Positions 14,301-28,400 of a stretch of 64,000 nt of DNA are shown here, piece by piece. The notes below the pieces were generated by a model. That model made no database searches. It had not been told where the DNA came from and saw only the letters and a list, made by a program, of their open reading frames with translations. Source of the stretch: Sialis fuliginosa. Its lineage: Eukaryota; Arthropoda; Insecta; Megaloptera; Sialidae. The position numbers and the translations under genes are program-made. The DNA is taken from NCBI GenBank assembly GCA_961205875.1, contig OY540822.1, forward strand, positions 14,386,501 to 14,450,500, written 5' to 3'. Within the stretch, counting starts at the first letter, position 1, and each line of letters starts with the position of its first letter.

Positions 14301-17300
14301 TTAATTTGTGATTTTTAACATTTTTTAGGAGGAGAGAGGGCAGCAAAATAAATCTCGCCCAGGGCGCCAAACTTGCTAAGGCTGTCTCTTAAAGCGGCCA
14401 AGACTGGTACCAGTACTTTAACACCTTTTGTCAAAAAGTTCGAATTAACGAACTTATTCAGAAACGAAAATAATCGGAGGGAGTCACAATTTGAGTATAT
14501 TATACTCGTTTATAATTGGGATTTGAAATATTTTCATGTCATTTGGCATAGTCATGTAGTTTTATTTCTGTATTCAATTAAGCGTTATACAACACTAGAA
14601 AATGCTTTTATACTCAACGTCTGAAGATTTCCGTTCACTGTAAAATACATACTTGTAATCTAATACGTGTAGTGTAGTAAGTCAGCTAAAATAGAAGATA
14701 CTACAACTGCAGAACATATTATACAAAATGATCACTTGCGGGTTTCAACATTTTAGACTTTAGCGTTTAGAATATTGCTGTTAAATTATTTTCTTGGATA
14801 GGGAAGTTATTGTAATGAGTCCGAAAATCGAAATAAAAAATTTCAACATATTTTTATGTTTCAATGTATGTGTGTGTAATTAATTACACGAAATCTCGCA
14901 AATAAAAAAAACACTGACTTCGTCGGCATATCAATCGAAGCGTCTCGACGTTAGTATGATCTGAATAAAATTTCATCAAATTCGGTCAAGCCTTGTTTTG
15001 GTTAGAACAAAAAAGTAGATTTCAGAATTTTTTGAAAAATATCTAAATAATCTATTCATATTTTAAAACAAAATCTCCCCCCCCCGCGCCTGTCTGTTTG
15101 TCTGTGCACGAATTGTTTAGTAACTACTAAATGAATTTCATTCCGGTTTTCACTAATGGATAGGTTAACTAAAAAATTAAATAACATGTTATTATACTTT
15201 TTTTAATATTGTGAACAAATATTGAAAAAAACAATAAATAAACAGGTGGTATTCAGTATTAAAATTGGTTGTATAAAACCTCAAAGCTTGTTAATCGTTT
15301 AAATTGAATTAAATACATTTTGGAATTTAATAAATAAATGAATACATTGAAATATATGAAATAGGATAAAAAAGAAAATATTTGAACATAGTATTCATTA
15401 AAATAATCTTTAATCCTTAATTAATACTATTTAATCCTTATTGGTTTGAACTAGCAAAGCTTTACTCTATTATTATTTATTATATGTATTTGTAGATTTA
15501 GATAATAGGTAGGTATCTATTTTATTTCATATTTGAACGTTTTGTTATAATTGAAACAATTGCATGTATATTATTGATAAATATATTTTAATCAAAATGT
15601 ATACAAGTTGCTCTAAATTAATGTTACAATGCGTATTTATTTTTAATAAATATTATTCAATGAAAAATATGAACCAATGAATTTTTATGATTACTGAAAT
15701 GAAAACGAACAAAATGAAATATAGGAAAAATAATAAATATTAATTTGTGTTCGCGAAAGCGAGGTAGATTCTCTGACTACTAATGACTCCCCGACCACTG
15801 TTTGAGAACCTGTGTTACACGCAATTACGAATATTTTGAACGTGACCTAGGAAAATTCTGTTAAAGGAATGTTAAGATGGCATTCTCTATTCTACCGTTC
15901 CGAACTCTCTCAACTCCAACTTAAACTTGGGAGTAACACATTGAATGCGTAATGTCTTTGACATACCAGTTGTAAAAGTAATATTATGGATGAGGCAGCG
16001 TTCGCTACACCAGTGCTACGTAAGTAGTGGCCCGCGGGCCACTCCTGATCTCCTTAAAACTTACGAGTAATACGCTCAAAGCGAAACGTCTTTGACATGC
16101 AAGTTGCAGAGAGATTTAAAAATAATTTATATGTTATATTTTTAGTATGTACAATATCATTTTAACATATGTTTATAATTCTTTAATTTTTTTTAATTTC
16201 GCAAAAAATGTCTTAACCGACTTTTAATTCCTTTCGTTCTTAAAAAAATTCTTAAAATAACAGGATAATATTTTAGTCACGGCTTACATTTTTCGTGGAA
16301 TAATCAAAGCCTAAACAGAATTAAACTTTTTTCAAAACAAAATATGTAAACAGTAAGAAAAATATTATCTTGAAATAAAATTACAAAAACCGCAAAAGTA
16401 GGTATCCTATTCATGAAAAAATATTCCATTTCTCGTGGAGATATTATGAAAACAATTTTCATGTCACAAAATATATTTCCGAGAATAATTTCACCATAGA
16501 CTATAAGTAAGTGAATAAAGAGTTATTTCTCTTCATAAATATTCTACAGTTTTACATTAATTTGTTCCTTCATATTCTCTCTTATATGGGTAGATACTGC
16601 TGAACAAAATGTATATTGGGTATACCTCCTTTATAGTTGGAAAAGTATTAAAAATCATAGAATAATTTCACATAAATGACAACGTTTTAAATCTATCTAC
16701 TTTTACAATAGTTATTCTACATTCTATTTCATAACAATGTTTTTTTATCTTTTTAATTATTTATTTAATAACTAACCTATATTTAAATAAATCACTTTTA
16801 TATATTTAAAACGAACAGTGTATGTATTTTATATAAATAATTTTATATATCCAGTAAAATCCCTACAGTTTGTGGTTAATTAATTTCCAGTAAATGAAAA
16901 CTAGCGATCTGAATTTTCATCGATAAATCTATTTTGATAGAAAACAACTTTAACTTTAATATCAACTAATCCCAAATATTTCCATCATTAACAAAAATAA
17001 ATTATTTCCCGGAGAAACCATAATTTTATTTCGTTAATTAATTTTCTAATAATTATCTTTAAAATTATTTTCTCAGTGGATGAAAACCGATATCTAATTA
17101 TATTTCACAACGCTAACTCCAAAATCGTGAAATGGAACAACGATAAAAAATTATCTGGGAACATTTTCTTTGTCGGGTATTGCGCTATATCAAAATATTT
17201 TAGGATATATATATATAATTTAATTTAACATACATCACACATCTCTGCATTTGTACAATTATTCATTTATATTTCGCATACTGCCTTGCTTAATTATGCC

Positions 17301-20300
17301 TACGTATTTTTTGAAAACAGCTATTTTTATCACATGTCTTAAAAAATTTTACAACCTATCTAAATCTATTTCCTATCTCAAGTCATGTCAGTTGTAATAC
17401 GTATAAGAAAGTCATGTGTACTGAGTAGTTAAGGGCCCTTACATATAATGTAGCTTAAGGCCCACATTATCTTAATGCAGTCCTCTAAATAAAAAATAGC
17501 CAAATGAATTTTTCTAAAAATGTATATTTTTTATATTATTCTTTAGTTTTTATTCACCTCTAGGTATGTATCATATATATGTATTTAGTTTTGAATACGA
17601 AGAATAAGATATACATATATAAGAAATAAAGAATGTTATTAAGATTACAAACATGTTTATATTGTTTTTGGTATTTTATATCGTACTTTCCGTAGATATA
17701 TTAAGTTTTTCATATAAGCGTATTTATTATGTTAAAATATTAGTTATTCTAAGGACCGGCGTGCAGTATATTAAAACACGCAGTGTTTCTATATTGCATT
17801 TTTCATCTAGAGCTTTTTTTTTATTAAAATATTTTTTAAATATTTCTGATATTATATTGGAAATTCCTACATATAATTTATTGATCTAAATTTTCATTAC
17901 TTTAAGTGTATTTACATATTTATATATACCTACTAGGTGTAACCTACGAAAGGTGATTCGCTGAAATTTAAATGATCCTACGGACTACATTATTTTATCA
18001 CTAATGCATATAAATTAATTCTTTTTGTCAGGGGTGACCAACTAAATTCTCATTTTTATGTTCATGATTAACTCAAAAAAAATGTTTATTTTTTTAAAAC
18101 TCATAAGGTAATGACGAATGAATTAAATAGAGTAATTACTCCACTCTCCTCTATATTAGAACGTTACCCCTATTTTGTACTAAAGCGATTTTATACACAT
18201 ATGTCATGCAATTTGTGGCCTGAGATATAATAATATCTAAAATTTATTATAATTCAATTTTTTCCACCGATACAAAACAAATTCATTAAAATCAAGCGCG
18301 GCAATAAAAAATATATCTGAAAGCGATACATACATTCGAAAAATGAAATGGTTAAAACAAGCAAAACAAGATCAACTTGGGTTTAATAAAAAGTAGAAGT
18401 TTCTTATTGAAATATAACGCCGTGGAAACTGACAGAAGGCTTGCACAAGGGTACGATATAGTCAATAAGCTTCAAATCCAGTTCCCACTGTCACAAAGCT
18501 CGGTTATTACACTATGGCACCACACAACGACCCAACCAGTCAATACTACTGCCGCTTATGGAACTACGAACGTTGTAACAGAGCTACCATTATAATGACC
18601 CGTTCACGTACCGCCAACGACACAGAACTTAACAGATTTTAGTTCTTTTACTGTGTTTCCAAGGCACCTTTTAACCCAGATAAACTCGCGATATTTTTAA
18701 TAAATATATTTAAATACAAGTACAATAATTATAAATGTTATAGTAGTTCACCGTGTAAGAAAAGTCGTATAAAATATCTATTTATTTATAGTAGCTAACT
18801 TTTCGGGCTGTTGTCCACGTTGTCGTATTTTTAAACTTGACGTTTCGACTCTCATGTCGGAGTCTTCTTCAGAAGTAATTCTGAAACTCCAGTTTCAGAA
18901 TCACTTCTTAAAAATACGACAACGTGGACAACAACCCGAAAAGTTAGCTACTATGGACAACGGCCACGAAAGCCTACAGAAGAAAATCTATTTATTTATT
19001 TAATTTAAAAGTTTTATAAATTTAACACTAATTTTTAAAAAATGAATCGTGTAAAATCAAATCAAATTTATAAATTTGTATTATATTTATTTTAACTTAT
19101 TCTTATATACCAAATGGCCAAATTTCGTCTGCGAATATTTCAAATTAAAATAATAATTATACTTTTTTAAAGAAAATATCAATTGTACGTTTTCCTTAGT
19201 ATATGCCTCCTGTAAATTAATTCAAGGGTCATAAACATTCTATCAGTGAAAGTTTCGTCAAAATCGTTTCAGTAGTTTTCGTGTCAAGTCAAAACAAACA
19301 AAATTTTAAAAATAAATAATTAGATTTAAAATAATTAAAACTTAATTATTTTCATTGATGTGTAATTGTTTTTGTAATCTAATTTAAACTAAAAGATAGT
19401 ATACAAAGAGTTAGAGAAAATTCTGCAGTGTTTTGTAAACATGAAGCTTGTATAATAAATTGTGCTGAGACAAACACAAATATTTGCACATGTATTACAA
19501 AATGCATTTTCAAAGTAAATAATTTGATTTCATTTCGAAAATCTAGGTACAAATAGTAAATTTGTTGGCGCAGTTTTCATTCTACATTGCCAACAACTAC
19601 CAATCTAAGACCATTTAGAAACAAAATGTCAATAAAGCTGCTAACTTTACTTTTCATTAAGGCTCTGAAATTTTAATTTATTTAATAATGAGTTGCAAAT
19701 ATCAAAAAAATATATTTGTGATGAGAAAATAACTGTCTGTTTGTTTGTTGCATACAGTTTCACGGCTAAACCGATTTTTACGAAATTTGAAGGAGATATG
19801 TAATGAATAATGGGTTAATACATTAGTGCATAACACAGTCAAATATAGAAAGTAATACGTACAAAACGTTGTTTTAATTTTTATGGAAATCTACTATTGT
19901 ATAACATAAAAACCCAAAAGTTAAACTTTTTAGGAATCTACTTTATTATTTTACTAATGTGTATTGTTTATTTTTCACAAATGATCGCTTTAACGATCTA
20001 ACATTATTTATAAAGAGTTCCAATCTATACTGAGCTTGAAAAATTACAGGATATGGATGATCATGACATTCTATTAACTAAATTATGGTAAATGTGTTTT
20101 TCGCTCCATTTCCATTACAGCATTATCCTTTTTATTCTTAAAATTATATACGTACATCATACATACTGTGGGTGGAATTTAATTACAGACCATAGGGAAA
20201 TCAATATTATGTCAGATACTCACCTAAAAATATTTGCTCTCCTTTTGTAAATGTTTTCTTATAATTGTGAAGCTTAATCCAAAACTATTAATTTAGAATT

Positions 20301-23300
20301 TCGTCTTCAGGTTTGTACTTTCAATTCCAAGTTCTTATCAAATTGAATTGAATAAATGTAATACAGTAATTTCAACGAACTTTACTAATCCAAGAAAGAA
20401 ATTTAAAACAAATTATATACATTTTAATATAAATTTTCCTTAATGCGGGATTTCCCTCATTCAATTATCTCATTTAGGTTTCAAATAGTAAAAGATCCAC
20501 CAAAATCGGTTCAGTAATTTTCGTGTCAAGTCGGAATAAACAGATAGTCATGTTAAAGGTTATGTATATTAATACAAATTACATTTGCGGTACTCTAGTT
20601 GAGAATCACTGTTTTAGTTATTAAACAATGAAAGTTATAAAAATAATTTCTATTATCCGAATGACCTATATATTAGACACACTTTTATTTATTTATGTTT
20701 TTAGTTATTGGACAATGAGAGAAAGGGCAAAATCACGGTTTCCACATGTTTCATTTCAGTCTTTTAATTTCTTCCGCCATTGTTTTTCTGAACGACCAAA
20801 TCATAAATTTCATTTCTGTGTGTTCTACAAGCCCCAACACTCTTTGCCCAACTCTTATTTTGTTCTTTAGCTGCCATGAAACTTTGTTTTGTATTACTAA
20901 ACCACTGTTTATTAACTTTTCAACTTCATGTTTAGTCATATAAATGTTTAGTTTATTATACCATTTTTCACACCATAGAAAATCGACATTATTTTAAATT
21001 TTCTTAGTGTTTAAAAACTTGTATAAATAAAAACGTTCGTGTTAAATGACCCTAAACTCGATAATTTACGCAAATTATATGATCATTCTCGTTTTATGTA
21101 AAGTCTAAGAAGACAGTTGAACATAAATTTTGTGCTCTTTCGTCACTGTTCTTAAAACGAAATGTGTTGTTTATAGCGAGCAATATTTTTAGTAATTATG
21201 TTAAGTTTTATGGTTCGATTACAATGGTTACTTTTATCAGGCTATGTTTAAGACGCACATGTCTTATTTTAATCGATACTTAAAACTATATAACAATGAA
21301 TTGTTGATCTTAAATCTACACCATTTGTTTACATAGGGTACTTTTTATTGTTATTTCGCCTGTCTGCCTCTATTCATTTAAATCACCAATAAAATTCTAT
21401 ATCTTTATTTCATTGTACATTCAGGAGCCATTCATATGACAAAGCAACTAACTCCACATTTTACAGAAATAAAATTTTACTTTAGGCATCTTATAATCAG
21501 AGCTGTACTTATAAACTAGCTTGGGGCCTCGTAAGGCCCATATCAAATGTACTTTTTTAAATATTTTTGTACAGATAAGATAGATAGTTTAAGAATAAAG
21601 CTGCTACATTTGTAAAAAATGCTGAAATAGTTTTTATTGGATTAGGGACATTCAAAAAATCTAATTACAGTTTAATTGTAATTACGTGCATTTTTTTGTA
21701 CTTTGATCAGTGATAAAACTTTATTAGAAATATGCCTAAAGGTACCTGTCGGATTGCTGCATATAGGAATCGAATCAACCTGTTGATTATATTTTTAATA
21801 ATATTAACTATCACTAACTAAAGAAAAATACCATATTACTTTGTTTCATCTCTGTTGTATATATGAGAAACAAATTGGATATTAAAATTTTCTAAGCGAT
21901 GTATACGATGTTATAAATGGGAAATTTGATTTAATTTTTCCGCAGAAAATTTCTAAATTGATGAAAGTTAGTACTGGCACAAAAGTTTTATGTTCTTTTA
22001 AAATAGTAACCTGAGGTTACAAACAACCTTAACAACACAGTGTTTGAATTTCTCAACTCGCAAAAGGGTGGAAGTGTTTTACGCACAGTAAAATTACATT
22101 ACAAGTTACAGAGAGTTACATGTATTTTAACACTATATACCGATTATCCGGATATCGATGAAAATTACGGATAAAACGGCTACAGCAAAATCGATGTTTT
22201 TAAAAACATAATTATTCAGAATTGTATGGCGAACTACGTAAAGAATCGTCAAATTTGAATAAATGTAAAGCAGTTGCTATGACAATATAATAATTAATAA
22301 ATAAATTATACTAATAATTAGTTTAAATGTCCACCATTTTGACACCTATTGGCCGATTGTCATCAAATCACGCTGTAAGACAGTTAAATGTATATCGATT
22401 AATATTCAGAAATATCAACACATATTTCTAGTTCAATTTGCCATTACTGGGGTCCTTGCCAAGACTGGTGCCACTACCTTATATGAATTAAAAACCTCCT
22501 CGTATTTTTAAATCGGTTAAAAATCGATTACACCCTCAATTCTAAATAATATTTTCAAAGAACACTTTATTTAATTTTTTATTAATTTATTTATCAATAT
22601 TATTATTTTCATACAGGTCCAATGTTAAGCAACATTATGGAATGTAATATTACAATATATTGAACATTTTTATTTTGAACCACTTTTAAACGGATCAGTA
22701 TTGGCAAATTCGTTCAGTTTAACGATATGCCAATATTTCATATTTTTTCTTCGGCTTGGCCGATTTGACAGCTGTTAGAGTGATGCATTGACATTGATGT
22801 GGTTAGCATAAATTAAACCAGAGGTTCCCAACCTCCGGACATCGATAAATATTGTCAAATACCAAACAATAAACAATGATATAAATTTTAATTAATCTCA
22901 TTTTGTTTCTTCTATTTCGAATTCGTTTTTATTAATTGTTTTGACTCATTTATTTTTATTCAAAATCAAGTCATTGATCTTATATATTTTTATATAAAAA
23001 AAAGTAATTAAACAATTAAATATTAAGTGTTTTTTTTTTATAAAAACTCGTACATATATAAAAAGAAATGTTCTCGAACAATTTTCACAAAATAAAGTCT
23101 TGAAAAATAAAATGAGATATCATTCTTTAAAAAACAAGAAAGAAAATGCCAACAGAAAAGTTTGTTGTGCTATTACAGTTTTTCTTCTCTTTTATTTTTC
23201 ATATACACAAAAATGTATGCACATATTTTATATTTCATTACATCATTTACATTAAAATATTAATAATTTTAATCCATATTTAAAAATTCATTCGTTCTCC

Positions 23301-25444
23301 CCCCCCCCCCCCCCTCTACACCGTAACTTTGATTCAAATCAAAATTATATTGAAATTAAAAAACTTGACACATTGATAATTCAATATTTTCGTAATTAAT
23401 TTGCTATAGGTATATGTATACCCAAGTTGATTAAGCCATAGGAAATTTAACATGGTGACAATTAGAAGTGTTGTATTGGTGCATTTTGAAATGCCGCCAC
23501 AAAATTTAGTAAAAGTGTCATTAGTATTTTGTTTTCAATTTTATATCTGCCAAAAAATATTATTATAATTTTATCTAGGATGCTTACTTTAATTTCATTA
23601 ATGTATTTTAATCTTTATTGAAGTTGAAAACAAAATACTGTTGATTAATTTAAAAATTTTCAGTTAGTTTCGAGGCGGCATTTCAAAATACATCAATGAC
23701 ACATCGTTAAATTTGACCAAAGGCTACTACAACACTTCTAATTGTCCCCATGTTAAATTTCCTATGGCTTAATCAACTTGGAATACACTGTATAACTAAA
23801 TACTGCTGTGCTATTTAACAATTTGGTATAAATAGGTACTTAGTAACTTTCATATTTAAATTCAAGTATAAAATAAATTGAAGTAGGGTGAATTGAAAGA
23901 TTATATATATTAGACTGCTTTAGAAATAGCTTTCATTGAGTCAGAATGTAAATAATTTGAATATAAATGGTAATTAATGTCATACATTGGTTTCAAAGCT
24001 TCATTCTCTTTTGGATAAAGGTTGAATTGAACGAATAATAATAATAAAAAAAGAGAATTTTCAACAAAGGAAACATAAACAATATCCATATCCATATTAG
24101 AAATTTAAAAATATTTCTAAAATTATTTTAATTTAGTATCTATAAATGAAATAAATTTAAAAATAGGGCATATTTAATGGTTTATTCTCCTACTTTCTAT
24201 GTTTTTGTGGCGTTTAACAGGGCCGGTTGTATTTGTTTTTTCAAATGCTGAAAAAAATGTTTTTTTATCAAATTTTTTTTAGCAACAAAAGTTTTCTAAT
24301 AATCATATAAGGTAGGTAGTACACGATTCGATAAAAATATTGTTCATCTCAAGAATTGGAAATCGGATATTTCTGATTTGAATAACTACATAAAATTATT
24401 ATTTATTAAATAATTCATCTCATTTAACCAAATCTGTAACTCTTACCGTTACCGGACATCCTGTATATTCACACAAAGAACTATATACATAAATTAAAAT
24501 ACTTCCGGTAGCCATTTGACAGACGATACATCAATACTCTTATCTCTGAAGTAGTACATACATATATATTCGTTCGTAATAAAAACATTTTTAAATCGCA
24601 TTTTATACAAGACTTTCCTTCGACAGACTTTGTCCGTTGCAAATGAAAACAATGAAGATGCTACAAAGCATAATGTTGTAAAAATAATTGAGGATGTTGC
24701 AGGAGACATTGTTCTTCCAGCATCTATGAAAATTATATGTGTAAAATTTATTCGAATAGATAAACTGAACGACAGAAGATAAACAAATAAAATGAATAGA
24801 ATAAACTATGATCTCTCTATATATTTTTTAACCAAAAATCAAAAATAGCATTTAATATTAATTTTCATACGCTCAATTATAGAACTATAATACCTCTACA
24901 TCTTATTTTCTTGTATTTTAGTCGATATTTGTATGAATATCCGTCAACTAAAATCAATTCCGACCACACGTTCAAAAGTTATGGCCTTTTTTCTCCAAAA
25001 ATTTGAAAAAACTAAAACTTCGAGAGACTATATCTCGAAAACGGTTTGAGATACAGACCTGCGGTTTGAAACAAACAACTTTTCACGTCATTTTCTATAA
25101 ATATACTTTTAACGGAATCAAAAATTCGAAATTTTTTAGTGAAATTTCCTGCAGTGAACTTCAACTCGTCATACAAATATCGACTAAAATACAAGAAAAT
25201 AAGACGTAGAATCATTTAGTTACTATATAAATATATAAGGATTTTTTTTTTAAGTAAAAGCTTGAACTTAAGGTGTTTCATAACTAGTTTTTTTATTAAT
25301 TCTCTATAATTTTGTTCATCTTCGTAAAACCTAACGAGTGGCCTAAATTTTAATGAAACTTACCTGATCCTAGCCTCGTTTTCAAATAAATCAAAAAAAG
25401 AAAATAAACATACGTAAAAAATGCCCAAGAAAAATGATGGTTAC

Positions 25445-25480
<36 letters not shown>

Positions 25481-28400
25481 AGCCCTGTCCAAACAGAACT
25501 ACGTGCTGTGTAGATAAGCTTTAGAGCAGGACTGAGCAACGTCTGGTTAAGGACTAACAGCAGTGAGTCAGTCATTAGGGTGGCACTCGTTACAAAGATA
25601 GTATGCGATAACATCGCGCCGTCTGTTAGATTGCAAGCATAACTGAGTTGGAAAAATAAAACGCTTACAGTCAAGATAATCGTTCTATATTCGGCCAACT
25701 GGTTTGTTTTTGATCAGGGGCGTCAAAAACACAGACAGAATACTTTACCACAGAGGCGCACCCCGTCTAATTATACACTAAATTATATTTTAAAAATTAA
25801 ATACCTGTCTTATGATATATACTTGCAATTTGATTTTAAAAAAATTAGTTATATTTTTTCTTACGAAAAGATAGGAGTAATTTAAATTCCGGAGTACGGA
25901 TTAAAAATTAAATTTTTTATAAGAAAACTGTTACCAAATATGAGCATAGATCTTGGCTTCTGGCGTGTTGTCAGCCAACGTTTCGTCACACATTGCAGTG
26001 GACATTTTCAGGCCTCTTTTGGAAGAGTCCTGAAGATAACTTGACTAATTTGACGCAACCTACACCCAGAAGTCAAGATCTATAATATGCTAATGCTTAT
26101 TGAAATTTTACTATACGGGATTTATTTAATTAAAATTGGAAAAAATAACATTTTTTTCTGATTTGTAAATAGAATGATAAATTTTCAAATTATTTGAAAT
26201 TATATTAATATGTAGGTGGAATATCATCAGAAAAGTTTAATGATTTTAATTTGAGAGATTTAATACATAATTGCAACACTTAAAGAAAGTAATTATTATT
26301 ATTCTGAATTTACACTTTTTGAAAAGTTTTAGAAAGAAAGATTTCAATATAATTGGAGGTTTTTGATAATTAAATAGAGATAAAATATATTTAAGATGAA
26401 ATAAGTTTATAAACGCACTATTTTTTATCTATAATTGAAAAGAAGTGGTGTATGCTTCACCCAGATAAGCGCACGATTGAAGTGAAACTTCTTTTGTTTT
26501 CATTAACCATGAGAATTAAATAAATAAATCTTAACGTATTAAATTAATAATCAAACGTATTTTTGACGCATAAACCGATACAAAACACATCTTTCTCTTA
26601 TACTTATACTCATCGCTCTCTCACTCATATACAAAGAACGATGATCATAGGTATTTTTCATCTTGAAAAACCTGTCGTATTTTGAAACGTGTTGATGTCA
26701 TTTTAAATTTAAAAACTAGTAGTATAAGAGGCAGGGATGATTTCTGCAAAGTGGGGTGGCTGAATTTACATTTTTATATTGACATTTTAATACTGTGTAA
26801 TTTTCTGCCATCCTATTTATCGCTGAATGCCTAGAATTACTGAAATAATGTCAGTCGTTACCTACGATCTTATACCGTTATTAATTTCATAGAGATACAT
26901 AAGTTCCGCATATAGTAGATACTATGTCCATAGATAATTGAATAAAGGGGCTGCAACAGAATCAAGATTTAAGTTGATAATTACCATTGGAACAATCAAA
27001 GGTTACACAAGTTACAATGATCTCTAACTTGAACTGTTCTCTATAAGCTGCCAAATAACACAGGCTACAATATACTGCAGCAATTTACATCGTTGGTACC
27101 CATGGAGACTACTAAAACTATATACTAACTACTCTATTTGTACTGTCTAGTCGAACAGTGGCGTTTTTAGGTTACTTAAAATGAGACATGTGTGCAATTT
27201 TGTTTTTGATTCGAATATTATGAAATTCTGAACAATAATAGTGAAGGTATTTTATTGAAAAAAGGTACTGGCACTAGTCTTGTTTAATTTATTGACTACT
27301 TACATTTATCACTGATCATTTTATACATCACAGCGTGAGTGCTCGACTGTCGCAATTTTTTTAATCAAAAGATACTTTTGATTTACAGAGGTTGTGAAAT
27401 TTTTAATAAAAATGTAATATTTTACAAGTACAATAAATTTTATTCGTACATATACATGGTATATATTATTTAGGGTCAAAGCGTAGGGAGAAAATTTATA
27501 ATAAAGGGTGTAAGGACATCTAAAACAAAAAAAGAAACCAATTCTAACTGTCCTTAGCAACATAATCCTACATTATGTATTACCACAGAATAAAATGAAG
27601 CGATACTTCCCCTCGTTTATTTTACTTTATTCCTACGTTTTTTTACTAATTGTAATCTTGCTAACGCCGTTTCATTTGTTTTCATTCCTTTTAAATCTTA
27701 TATCCCGATGTTATATTTAAGCAGAAAAAGCACTAATTAAAGGGTTTTCACAAAAAAAGACGCTAAATGTAATAATGCTCGTGCACTTGTTAAATTTTTA
27801 TATTTAAATCTATCTACTCCAATTATTTTTACTTATTTACATAAATATATATGTACTGTAACTGTATATTACAATTTTAAATTATCTATTTAATTTAAAT
27901 TTTAAAATCATTTATTGTTAATAAAATGGTTTTTGTTGTAAATCCCTAATTTATAATTCAATATAAATATAAAATGAAGTTAAAATTATTTTAAAGAAAT
28001 TAATTATAAAGCTATTTATACTATACGACAAATACAATCGAAATTATTCACAATTAATTTAATTTTGAATTTAATATATTAATAAACCAGCATAATATTT
28101 TTAAACAAGATACAAACTGCTTTACCATTTGGAAAAATGACGTCATATCTGTACAGGAATAATTAATTAAAATTTTAAAAGCATGTTGTTTACCAGGAAC
28201 GGTTGATTTAAAAATCTTTAAAATCTGGTGCCAAAAAAATATATCCGGTTTTTTTGTTTTTTAATTCGAATTTAGCTCATTTACAAATGAGATTGTAATC
28301 ACACTGCAGTAATTATTACAATCCAATAATAGCATTGTCTTTGAACCATTTCATCATTATTCAATCAAAAATCACTTATTTAAATCCAAAAATCTAGTTT

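Noticed and set aside
18377-18595. 72-codon + frame in a slightly G+C-richer patch
   Set aside because: No recognisable domain and no flanking splice signals that fit the host gene; possibly part of an unknown repeat.
25477-25698. 73-codon minus-strand frame with a hydrophobic start
   Set aside because: It lies wholly inside the SINE-like repeat with the TAA tail.
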